A DNA stretch of 64,000 bases, from the NCBI RefSeq assembly GCF_002964665.1, contig NZ_PQBZ01000042.1, positions 304,904-368,903 on the forward strand, written 5' to 3'. The notes below the pieces were generated by a model. The model saw only the letters and a list, made by a program, of their open reading frames with translations, was not told the DNA's origin and searched no databases. This DNA is from Pseudoalteromonas sp. T1lg23B (GTDB taxonomy: Bacteria > Pseudomonadota > Gammaproteobacteria > Enterobacterales > Alteromonadaceae). Below are positions 27,888 through 37,000 of this stretch, piece by piece; positions within the stretch are counted from its first letter, which is position 1; each line of letters opens with the position of its first letter. The translations under genes and the position numbers were made by a program.

Positions 27888-29036
27888 ATGCGTAAACTAA
27901 ACTTCATGGGCGCTATGTGTTTTTCGTTAGCTCAATTACTGTTCACCAATGCTGCGAGCTCTGCCCAACCGCACACTCATAACAATTCTATAGAGGTTGC
28001 TGATACTCTCTCTGAACATGAGCAAATAACACACATTACTCTGACAACAGCTCAGCAACAACTCGCAAAGGTACGTGTTACCAAGCTACAAAGGCATCAA
28101 CCGAGCCAAAGACTCTATGCGCCGGGTGAACTAAAAGAGAACGGTTACACCAGCTATGTCGTATCACCACGAACAGACTCTGTCATAATTACCCGTCATA
28201 CCGCTTTGGGGGAGCGGGTAAACGTCGCGGACAAACTAGTCACCCTTTACAGTGAGGCCATGGCACAGGCCCAAGCTGATTACATGGTATCTGTAAGCCA
28301 ATGGCAACGTGTTGAAAACTTGACTGACCAATCACTGAGTGATAGCCAACGTGTGTTGGCAAAGACCCGCTATTTAGCTGATTTAGGCCGACTTACCGCT
28401 TTAGGGTTAAGCCCACAGGCAATCAAGCAACTTGATAATCAATCAAATGTCGAGTTAGGTCAGTACAGTTTGTATGCGCAGATATCAGGCGTGGTTTTAC
28501 AAGATGATTTTGCTCAGGGGCAGCGAGTCAACACAGGACAGACTCTCATGCTACTGGCAAATGAGCAGAACTTATGGGTGGAAGCGCGCCTATCTGCTAA
28601 CGACAGTCAACATATAAGCCTAGAAAGCCAAGTCGTGGTTGAGCTTCAAGGCCAAACCTACCCTGCAAAAGTGATTCAGGAATCTCACACCATTGACCCT
28701 GTTACCAGAACGCGCAATGTGCGACTTCAGGTTGATAATCAAGATCACCAACTACACGCTGGTATGTTTGTGAATGTTTATTTTCTTCTTCCTGCGCAAG
28801 AGTCGATACTGACTGTTCCTGAAACAGCGCTAGTACGTGGCACAGATGGAGACTGGCAAGTGTTTGTCAAAAAAGAAGAAAACCAATTTATTGCTATGGA
28901 AGTACAACGCGGTCGAGCTTTTGGAGATCAAATTGAAATTACTGGCCTCCCAGAAGGGGTAAATGTGGTCACTCAAGGCGCTTTCTTTATATCGTCACAG
29001 CTTGCTAAAAGCAGCTTTGACCCACACAACCATTAA
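27888..29036 (+). CDS. RND efflux periplasmic adaptor (CzcB/CusB-like)
   Basis: 382 residues. A signal peptide ends at SSAQP. A beta-barrel and lipoyl domain surround a short alpha-hairpin (YMVSVSQWQRVENLTDQSLSDSQRVLAKTRY region, about residues 125-180). The C-terminal membrane-proximal domain ends QLAKSSFDPHNH, a His-containing tail. It bridges the inner-membrane pump encoded 14 bases downstream to an outer-membrane channel. No czcC or tolC-like gene is present here, so the channel must come from elsewhere. Confidence 0.9.
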   Translation: MRKLNFMGAMCFSLAQLLFTNAASSAQPHTHNNSIEVADTLSEHEQITHITLTTAQQQLAKVRVTKLQRHQPSQRLYAPGELKENGYTSYVVSPRTDSVIITRHTALGERVNVADKLVTLYSEAMAQAQADYMVSVSQWQRVENLTDQSLSDSQRVLAKTRYLADLGRLTALGLSPQAIKQLDNQSNVELGQYSLYAQISGVVLQDDFAQGQRVNTGQTLMLLANEQNLWVEARLSANDSQHISLESQVVVELQGQTYPAKVIQESHTIDPVTRTRNVRLQVDNQDHQLHAGMFVNVYFLLPAQESILTVPETALVRGTDGDWQVFVKKEENQFIAMEVQRGRAFGDQIEITGLPEGVNVVTQGAFFISSQLAKSSFDPHNH

Positions 29037-29050
29037 GCGAGGTGAAAGCT

Positions 29051-32000
29051 ATGTTTAATCGCTTAATAGATTGGTCTGTTAACAATCGAGTGTTGGTCAT
29101 ATTAGCACTGTTTATTACCTTAAGTGTGGCTGTAGTGACAATTCCTAAACTCAATCTAGATGCGTTCCCTGATGTCACTAATGTTCAGGTAACAGTCAAT
29201 ACTCAGGCTCCAGGACTTGCATCCGAAGAAGTTGAAAAACTCATCACTTATCCCATTGAGGCGGTAATGTATGCTTTACCTGACGTTGAGCAGGTGCGAT
29301 CCGTATCAAAGACAGGCCTGTCTGGTGTCACCATCGTATTTACACAAGGAACTGATATTTATTTTGCCCGACAACAAGTATTCGAGCGCCTACAAAGCGC
29401 GAAAGAACTCATTCCAAAAGGGCTTGGCACGCCAGAGATGGGACCGAATACCTCAGGACTTGGGCAAGTCTTTCAGTATTTACTCATCGCAGAGCCTGAT
29501 ACTGATATCGATACCATGACGCTTCGAAGCATAAATGATTGGGTGGTAAAGTTACTGCTTATGCCCATTGACGGAGTCACTGATGTGTTGTCTTTCGGGG
29601 GGCATGTAAAACAGTATCAAATTAACATCAACCCCACGTTATTGCTCGCCTACTCGCTCACCCAACAAGACGTCATTGATGCGATTGAGCAAAACAATGA
29701 AAATGTTGGTGGCTGGTATATGAATCGCGGCCAAGAGCAACTCGTTATTCGTGGGATGGGCTGGTACGCCAGTGGTGAACAAGGACTAGCAGAGCTTGCA
29801 CAAGTGCCATTAAAAAGTATTGATGGCACAGTCATCACCGTATCTGATGTTGCGAACATCCAATTAGGCAGTGAAATTCGCCAAGGAGCCGTCACCATGA
29901 CACGCCGTGACGCACAGGGCAACATCGAACAATTAGGTGAAGTTGTAACTGGTATCATACTCAAGCGTATGGGAGCCAATACCAAAGCAACCATTGATGG
30001 CATTAATCAAAGGCTTGATGTTATTCAAAGGGCACTGCCTGAAGGAGTTCGCTTAGTTCCTTTTTATGACCAAGCCGACTTGGTTCACAAAGCGCTCAGT
30101 ACCGTTGTTAAAGCACTGCTACTTGCGCTAGTACTCATTGTCGTTATCCTTGGTCTATTTTTAATGAGCTTGCGCGCCACTGCGTTAGTGCTTATTTCAA
30201 TCCCTGTGTCTATTGCATTAGCACTGATGTGTATGACATGGTTTGGTTGGTCTGCTAATTTGATGTCGTTGGGCGGTATCGCTATTGCCATCGGTATGTT
30301 AGTGGATGGTTCAGTGGTCATGGTTGAAAATATGATTAAACGACTGAATCAAGACAAAACTACGCCTAACAACGACACCCTAAAATTGGCAGGCAAGGAA
30401 GTAGCACGCCCTGTGTTTTTCGCCGCACTTATTATTTTACTGGTATTTACTCCTTTATTTAGTTTTGAAGGTGTAGAGGCCAAGCTTTTTCAGCCTATGG
30501 CCATCAGTATTATGTTATCAATCGTTAGCGCAATCTTTGTCGCCATAATTGTCGTCCCCGCCCTCGCCAGTTATCTGTTTAAATACCCGCTCAGCAATAG
30601 AACAAGCATTATCACTGGCCCATTGGACACAGGCTATCAGTACCTACTTCGCAAAGCGATGCAACATCGTTTCTATGTAGTAGGTAGCGCATTAGTGCTG
30701 TTCTGCGCCGCTTTGGTCACGCTGCCAAAGATTGGCACGGAGTTTGTACCAGAGCTTGAAGAAGGCACTATCAATCTGAGAGTAACGTTAGCTCCCTCTG
30801 CTAGTTTACAAACGGCGTTGGATGTAGCGCCTGTGTTAGAACAGAAGCTGATGTCTTTTCCTGAGGTAACCTACGCGTTGAGCCGTATTGGTAGACCGGA
30901 GTTGGGCGGCGACCCAGAGCCTGTCAATAACATCGAAATTTACATTGGCTTAAAGCCAAAACAGCAATGGCAAAGCGCTGCAAGTCGACTTGAATTACAA
31001 GATCTGATGGCCAAAAAGCTGGAACAATTCCCAGGATTACTGTTCAATTTTTCTCAACCAATTGCAACCCGAGTTGATGAGCTTCTATCCGGCGTAAAAG
31101 CCCAACTAGCCATCAAACTTTTTGGTCCGCAGTTAGATATTTTGGCGCAAAAAGGCCAACAAATAGCCGAGCTGGTTAAAACTATAGAAGGCACAACAGA
31201 CGTAGCGCTTGAACAGATCGTTGGAGAAACACAGCTGGTCGTTACTCCCAACCGCCAACAACTTTCTCGTTATGGGTTATCTGTTTCACAGGTAATGGAT
31301 GTTGTGCAAGATGGCATTGGTGGCAGCTTGGCAGGTCAGATCATTGATGGTAATGAACGCTATGACATATACGTACGCCTTGACCAACCATTTAGGCAAG
31401 ATGTCTCAGCCATTCAGTCGTTAAGGTTACGGGCTACCACTGGCGCGTGGGTCAAACTGGCTGATGTTGCTGATATTAGCATGCAGTCCGGTCCTCCGCT
31501 GGTACGCAGAGAGGATGTGCAACGCACTGTAGTGATCCAAGCCAACATTCAAGGCCGAGATATGGGTAGTGTTGTTGAACAAATTAAGATCGGAATCGAT
31601 AGCATGATCGATCTCCCCTCCGGCTATTCTGTGGTCATTGGTGGTCAATTTGAGAGCCAGCAAAGAGCCCAACAAAGGCTCAGTGTTGTTGTACCAATGG
31701 CACTGGCATTGATAGCCCTGTTGCTATACTTCGCTTTTTCCTCGGTTGGTCAAGCTATGCTCATTTTGTTAAATGTACCGTTGGCCATTATAGGCGGCGT
31801 ATTTACGCTGTACATTAGTGGACAATATTTATCGGTCCCAAGCTCAGTTGGCTTTATCACCTTGTTTGGTGTGGCGGTGCTAAATGGCGTAGTCATGGTC
31901 GAGAGCATCAATCAAGGGATAAGAAATGGACTGAATGAATCACAGGCGATCTTTAGTGGTGCTGCATCTCGACTCCGACCGGTACTGATGACAGCTTTAA

Positions 32001-32182
32001 CGTCTGCATTTGGGTTAATCCCCATGCTACTGGCAAGCGGCGTTGGTGCAGAAATACAAAAGCCCCTCGCCAGCGTTGTCGTTGGCGGGTTAGTCAGCTC
32101 AACTTGTCTCACACTATTTGTACTGCCCGCGCTTTATAGTCGGTTTTCAAGACATCGATATATTCACTTAAAGCCTCGTTAG
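29051..32182 (+). CDS. Heavy-metal efflux RND pump (CzcA/CusA family)
   Basis: 1043 residues from the ATG at 29051 with GAGGTGAAAG in front. Twelve membrane helices are expected: TM1 near residue 13-30, a cluster at residues 335-530, and one at 860-1035. IAIAIGMLVDGSVVMVENM in TM4 holds the proton-relay Asp of the heavy-metal RND branch. Periplasmic loops carry ITYPIEAVMYALPDVEQVRS and RPELGGDPEP, typical of CzcA. The exported ion (Zn/Co/Cd versus Cu/Ag) is not certain; the CzcI-like first gene favours divalent cations. It is the last gene of the operon. Confidence 0.93.
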   Translation: MFNRLIDWSVNNRVLVILALFITLSVAVVTIPKLNLDAFPDVTNVQVTVNTQAPGLASEEVEKLITYPIEAVMYALPDVEQVRSVSKTGLSGVTIVFTQGTDIYFARQQVFERLQSAKELIPKGLGTPEMGPNTSGLGQVFQYLLIAEPDTDIDTMTLRSINDWVVKLLLMPIDGVTDVLSFGGHVKQYQININPTLLLAYSLTQQDVIDAIEQNNENVGGWYMNRGQEQLVIRGMGWYASGEQGLAELAQVPLKSIDGTVITVSDVANIQLGSEIRQGAVTMTRRDAQGNIEQLGEVVTGIILKRMGANTKATIDGINQRLDVIQRALPEGVRLVPFYDQADLVHKALSTVVKALLLALVLIVVILGLFLMSLRATALVLISIPVSIALALMCMTWFGWSANLMSLGGIAIAIGMLVDGSVVMVENMIKRLNQDKTTPNNDTLKLAGKEVARPVFFAALIILLVFTPLFSFEGVEAKLFQPMAISIMLSIVSAIFVAIIVVPALASYLFKYPLSNRTSIITGPLDTGYQYLLRKAMQHRFYVVGSALVLFCAALVTLPKIGTEFVPELEEGTINLRVTLAPSASLQTALDVAPVLEQKLMSFPEVTYALSRIGRPELGGDPEPVNNIEIYIGLKPKQQWQSAASRLELQDLMAKKLEQFPGLLFNFSQPIATRVDELLSGVKAQLAIKLFGPQLDILAQKGQQIAELVKTIEGTTDVALEQIVGETQLVVTPNRQQLSRYGLSVSQVMDVVQDGIGGSLAGQIIDGNERYDIYVRLDQPFRQDVSAIQSLRLRATTGAWVKLADVADISMQSGPPLVRREDVQRTVVIQANIQGRDMGSVVEQIKIGIDSMIDLPSGYSVVIGGQFESQQRAQQRLSVVVPMALALIALLLYFAFSSVGQAMLILLNVPLAIIGGVFTLYISGQYLSVPSSVGFITLFGVAVLNGVVMVESINQGIRNGLNESQAIFSGAASRLRPVLMTALTSAFGLIPMLLASGVGAEIQKPLASVVVGGLVSSTCLTLFVLPALYSRFSRHRYIHLKPR

Positions 32183-32193
32183 AGGCCAAATCT

Positions 32194-32222
32194 GGCCTTG
32201 AGTAATATCAGCACTCAAGGCC
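32194..32222 (+). terminator. Hairpin after the metal efflux operon
   Basis: GGCCTTGAGT (32194-32203) pairs perfectly with ACTCAAGGCC (32213-32222), 11 bases after the pump stop codon. There is no T tract downstream, so it may be a weak terminator or an mRNA 3'-end stabiliser. Confidence 0.55.
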
Positions 32223-32272
32223 TAACCCTGAAAAGTCAGTAATCCACATAATGATACAAAAATGAACTGTAA

Positions 32273-32287
32273 TGCGAATTATAATCA
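32273..32287 (+). promoter_or_regulatory. Fur-box-like site upstream of the bacterioferritin pair
   Basis: TGCGAATTATAATCA matches the Fur 7-1-7 consensus at 11 of 14 positions, lying about 34 bases before the -35 box of the bfr promoter. Position and strength are less convincing than the site at the bfd gene. Confidence 0.3.
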
Positions 32288-32320
32288 ATTTTTAACCGTA
32301 TGATTTTTATAGTTTTTTCA

Positions 32321-32348
32321 TTGACAGCGCGACACATTTAGATAAACT
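32321..32348 (+). promoter_or_regulatory. Sigma-70 promoter of the bacterioferritin pair
   Basis: A perfect TTGACA (32321-32326), a 16-base spacer and TAAACT (32343-32348). Transcription would begin near 32355, leaving a 25-base leader. Confidence 0.55.
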
Positions 32349-32379
32349 GGCCGCAATTAATCTTTTTTAGGCAGACGGT

Positions 32380-32850
32380 ATGAAAGGTAAGCAAAAAGTT
32401 ATTGATGCATTTAATGCACTTTTAGCAAATGAGTTGGCAGCCATTGATCAGTATTTTATCCATTCACGCATGTATGACGACTGGGGCTTGAACAAGCTAT
32501 ATGAACGCTTAAACCATGAAATGGAAGAAGAAACCACCCATGCAGACTGGTTAATAAAACGCATTCTATTCTTAGAAGGTGTGCCTAACATGACCAAACG
32601 CCGAGACTTGTTAATTGGTCACGATGTTCGCTCTATGATGCAAAATGACTTAACGCTTGAATTAGAAGTTGTTGAAAGCGTTAAAGAGGCCATTGCCATT
32701 TGCGAACAAGAGCAGGATTACCAATCACGTGAAACGCTTGAAAAACTGTTATTTGATACCGAAGAAGATCATGTCTATTGGCTGGAACAACAACTCGGTC
32801 TAATGGATAAAATCGGTATCCAAAATTACATTCAATCGCAGATAGGTTAG
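32380..32850 (+). CDS. bfr: Bacterioferritin, ferroxidase-type subunit
   Basis: 156 residues, the usual length. All di-iron ferroxidase ligands are in place: Glu18, Glu51, His54, Glu94, and Glu128/His131 (one position later than in E. coli owing to a one-residue insertion). The heme-ligand Met52 is replaced by Thr (EETTHAD). This subunit should therefore oxidise and store iron but not bind heme by itself. The second bacterioferritin gene starts 8 bases downstream, so the two probably assemble into a mixed 24-mer. Confidence 0.94.
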   Translation: MKGKQKVIDAFNALLANELAAIDQYFIHSRMYDDWGLNKLYERLNHEMEEETTHADWLIKRILFLEGVPNMTKRRDLLIGHDVRSMMQNDLTLELEVVESVKEAIAICEQEQDYQSRETLEKLLFDTEEDHVYWLEQQLGLMDKIGIQNYIQSQIG

Positions 32851-32858
32851 GAGCCGAC

Positions 32859-33324
32859 ATGAAAGGAAATAAAGAAGTCATCACGGCGCTAAATGTTGTA
32901 CTTGCAAATGAATTAGTGGGTATCAACCAATACTTTTTGCATGCGCGTATGTTTAAAGATTTCGGTTTCACCGCATTAGACAAAGCCGACTATAAAACCT
33001 CGATTCAAAAAATGAAAAATGCTGATCGCCTAATTGAGCGTATCTTATTTTTAGAAGGGCTACCGAATCTACAAAGCTTAGGTCGTTTACGCATTGGCGA
33101 GAATTGCGAAGTAAATGATCGCGGCAAATATGGAATTCGAACAACTATCATTAGTTGATTTGAAAAACGCCATTGAGCTTGCAGAGCAAAAGCGTGACTA
33201 TATTTCACGTGAAGCACTTGATGCCATTCTCAATGAGCAAGAAGAACAAATTGACTGGTTGGAGACTCAGCAAAGTTTGATCAAAACAATGGGCATTGAA
33301 AACTACCTACAGTCGCAGATGTAA
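32859..33324 (+). pseudogene. bfr: Bacterioferritin, heme-ligand subunit, broken by a +1 frameshift
   Basis: The frame from 32859 runs well to GENCEV (residue 85), then drifts and stops at 33158. Removing one A from AAA at 33113-33115 gives GENCEVMIAANMEFEQLSLVD and a full 154-residue bacterioferritin ending at 33324. In the restored protein the heme ligand Met52 is present. Four ferroxidase ligands are lost: Glu51 to Lys, His54 to Asn, Glu127 to Gln and His130 to Gln; Glu18 and Glu94 remain. It is the complement of the upstream subunit, as in the two-subunit bacterioferritins of Neisseria and Magnetospirillum. The conserved downstream frame suggests a sequence error rather than a dead gene. 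Confidence 0.88.
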
Positions 33325-33333
33325 CCACCAGCA

Positions 33334-33363
33334 ACAAAAAAGGGCCAAAAGGCCCTTTTTTGT
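33334..33363. terminator. Bidirectional terminator between the bacterioferritins and bfd
   Basis: ACAAAAAAGGGCC (33334-33346) pairs perfectly with GGCCCTTTTTTGT (33351-33363) around an AAAA loop, with A/T runs on both sides serving both convergent units. Confidence 0.92.
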
Positions 33364-33388
33364 ATTATAAACTTTTTATGTTATCCGA

Positions 33389-33583
33389 TTATGCAACTTG
33401 ATCGGTGATATCCACTATCTCAATGAGCTTTTCATTTAATATCTTTTTGGTACAGTTGGTACATTTACCACACTGAGTACCCACACCAAGCTCTTTACTT
33501 AATTCACGCATGCTGGTTGCCCCATCATCAATCGCCTGAGCAATCTTTTTATCTGTTACACCATGACAAATGCAGATATACAT
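33389..33583 (-). CDS. bfd: Bacterioferritin-associated ferredoxin Bfd
   Basis: 64 residues. The four cluster cysteines are arranged as CxC (YICICHG) and CxxC (CGKCTNC region), the (2Fe-2S) pattern of Bfd. Bfd docks on bacterioferritin and reduces the stored ferric iron through heme to release it during iron shortage. It is convergent with the bacterioferritin pair and has a strong Fur box 85 bases upstream, consistent with iron-repressed expression. Confidence 0.94.
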   Translation of the reverse strand: MYICICHGVTDKKIAQAIDDGATSMRELSKELGVGTQCGKCTNCTKKILNEKLIEIVDITDQVA

Positions 33584-34008
33584 GAATACAAACCAATCTC
33601 AATAACATTAACTGTCGATGAGTTTAATCTAAACAAAAATAGTTATCAACTACAAAAACTCAAAAAATGATAATTATTGTCATTTAGCTTTGCGGGTCTG
33701 CTTTTCAAAAGAGCAAAGATTGCCTTAAAAACCTTTAACTTCTCCATAATTCTCATGTGATTAGTGAAAAAGTAGACTAAAGTTTGGATATAGAAGCAGT
33801 TGAAGGTGTGTGTGGGCATAACTTAGCGTTTAAATATTGCAAGCTTGTAGTCATAAACATAAATATTGTGTTAAATTAGTGGCTTGAAAACCTCAGTTTA
33901 ACCAAATGGATTTACCCTACTTGTAAACAATGCTATGACAAAATCTAGTATATGCTTAAGTTGTCAGGAGACAGTTATATAATCAATTTTTATTCAAAGG
34001 CTTAATTC
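33584..34008. other. Divergent promoter region between bfd and the GGDEF-EAL gene
   Basis: 425 AT-rich bases. They contain the Fur box described separately and, on the minus strand, TTGATA then 17 bases then TAAACT as a possible bfd promoter nearer the gene. The half next to 34009 presumably holds that gene's promoter, but I could not pick a clear one. No ORF of note. Confidence 0.5.
33668..33682 (-). promoter_or_regulatory. Strong Fur box upstream of bfd
   Basis: TGATAATTATTGTCA matches the 7-1-7 Fur consensus TGATAATnATTATCA at 13 of 14 informative positions and is flanked by further matching bases (AA before, TT after). It lies 85 bases upstream of the bfd start. Confidence 0.7.
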
Positions 34009-37000
34009 ATGTATCGTTGCTTTGCGCTTATATTACTCCTGTGCTTTACAGCTATGCTGCAAAGTAAAGCTTCTGCGCAAAATGTTGGCAATACAATTAA
34101 CCGCCTTTCTACTGAGGAAGGGCTATCACAAGCCAGTATCAGTGGTATCGTACAAGATAAGCATGGCTACGTTTGGATTGGCACTCAGCTGGGTCTTAAT
34201 AGATATGACGGGAACAACATCACACTCGTCAAGAGTCAATTTAATTTAGCAACAAAGCATATTTCTTATATCACCCTTGTTGACCCTGATTTATTGCTGG
34301 TCTCAACGGCCTTCAGTGGCGCGTACCTAGTCAACATCAATACCCTTGAAGTCGAACAAGTTTATTCGGGCAGATTGGTTACCAACTCAAACGCTTTTTC
34401 TGAAATAACCGCCGCATTCAAAATTGGCAATATGCTATATGCGGGTATCGATAACTTTTTATATAAGATTGATTTAAACAGTAAACGCTCCACTTTGGTG
34501 ACAAGTTTTGAAAAACACAGCTATATTCGAGCATTACTACGACTGGATAAGGTTTTACTGATAGGCACTAATCAAGGCTTTTTTTCCTATAACTTTGAAT
34601 CCCTGCAACTCATAGAACAGCAATTTTTACCTGAGCAACAAAGAAATAGTCTTAATAGCAATGTTAAGTTACTAAAAATCGACCCAGCCATTGGCCTGCT
34701 TGTTGGTACCGTTCAAGGGTTATTTAGCATCCCCATCAATAACAAAACGCTACAACTAGAATCGGCTTATACCTTAGTACCAGAGCTAAACATTTGGGAT
34801 CATGTAATCACGCCCTATGGTGAGCTGATAGCAACGGAGCGCGGGGTCTATACCATTGATAGAAAACGTCAAACAGCCAGTAAATTACTGTCGTTAAAGG
34901 AGAGCCAGTTCGCACTTGCGCAAAGTAATGTGATCGATCTCATGTTTGACACCTATGGCAACATATGGATGGCGACACTCAATCAAGGTGCATATTACTG
35001 GCCATTGACATCACTTCGTTTTAAAACATTAAAGGCCGAGAATAAAGCCTTTATCAACCACAATATTTGGTCGATTTACGAACAAAATGAAAACCAGATC
35101 TGGGTTGGTACTGACAATGGTTTACTCATGTTCAAGGGGCTACATGATACAAACCCAAAACACTATTACAAAAATACCGACCCTAAGGCCGCCTACGCGA
35201 CCAATGCCATCTACAAAACCATTGCGTTAAATCACATCGATAACAATGTGTTGTTCGTGGAAACTCTGTCAGGTCTGCGTATGTTAAACAAATCTGACGA
35301 TACCGTACATTTACCTCCCGTTGAAACACCACAGAAAAACCCATTTCTAAGCTTGAACTGGGGAGCCTCGGTAGTCAGTAAAAACGAAATAGCATTCATT
35401 AGTAGCGAAGGGTTTTTCGTATATGATGCGCTAAACAAAAGTGTGCGTTCATTAGTCGACCTCACACAACAATTAGACGTAGATAGCGCCTATAAATTTC
35501 TTCCACCGCTGCCATCGCGACAGGGGGAATATGTGCTCAGTACCGAACGTTACTTGGTCAGTTATAACGAACGCACAGGTAAGTTGACAACCATTTACGA
35601 ATTCAACAAACAGGATGCTGAGCGGTTTTCGGTGATTGACCATTGGGTCTACACCGAAGACGGTACGCTTTGGCTGGCAAGTTCTGTGGATGGATTGATA
35701 GCGCTTGACGAGCAAAGCTTAGCACTCAAGTACACGCTCAAAATTACGGATGGGTCTGAACCTCAGTCTGCTTATCAGCTGATCCCTGATAACTTTGGCT
35801 ATTTATGGATAAGCAGTCAATCAGGTTTGTACCGACTCAATATCAGTAATCGACAATTACAAAAGTTCGACGCCAGTCATGGTTTACCCAATAGTGAGTT
35901 TAACGCTGGAGCAAGTACGACACTTGAATCTGGCGTGTTGGCGTTTGGCACTATCAACGGCGTAGTTTGGTTTTCTCCAACTGACTTTCTTGAAAATAAT
36001 ACCTCTAGAACCGAACTGGCTATTACGGACATTAGCCTAATGTCTCGAAGTATCGACTTCTACCCTACTTTTCTAGAAGCTCAGCCGCTTGTTCTCAATC
36101 ACGACGACTTGGGCCTGAAGGTGATGTTTAGCAATTTCGATTTTTCTAATCAGCTCATCTACCACTATCGTGCAAACTTGACGGGCCCAACATCTATTGA
36201 ATTTAGTAATTTAAATTCTAATTATCTATTTTTTAATCACTTAAAGCCAGGTGAGTACACCTTACTTATTGAACAGCTCGCGCTTGGTAATCAGCAAGTA
36301 AATGATGCCATTACATTGTCATTTAAAGTTGAACACTCGTTGTTTAATTCACCTCTTGCTTGGGCTGTCTATATCCTATCAGTAATGAGTATGGTCTTGA
36401 TTTGGCTAAAGCAAAACAACAAAAAACAAAGAACTATCAAGGCAGCATTGAGTGAAATGACCATCAGTAAACAACAAACTGAAATGGCGCTTAATACTAC
36501 TCGAAGCGGCATATGGCAGGTAAACCTAGCCGCTAAAACTGTGAAACAACGCAGAAATTTTGACTGCTTACCCATATCTTCTGACACAGAAGTGGCCACA
36601 CTTAATGACTACTTTGAGCTTATTCATCCCGATGACCAAGAACATGTACAACGAGTTTGGAAGCAATTTATCTCTTCTCCAACAGATAAGCAGTTGTCAT
36701 TAACCTATCGCGTAAAAGGCATCAATGAACCTTGGCTTTGGTATCACGATATTGGTCAAGTACAGAGTTTTGACGAAAAAGGTAAAGTCAAAGACATTAT
36801 GGGTATTTATACCAATATTACTGAGCAAAAGGCGACAGATTTGCGTGCAACCATTTTGGGTGAAGCATTTAGCCAGGTCAGTGATTGGATCCTCATATTA
36901 GATGCTGACTTGCATCCTTTATCAGTAAATGCGAGCTTTTGTCACGCTTTTGAACTTGACGAAAACTATGCGGTAAAAGAGCTTTCTTTCAAAAAGTTTA

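Noticed and set aside
33105..33120. Programmed ribosomal frameshifting as explanation for the broken genes
   Set aside because: None of the four sites has a slippery heptamer or a clear downstream stimulatory structure, and the genes are not ones known to use recoding.
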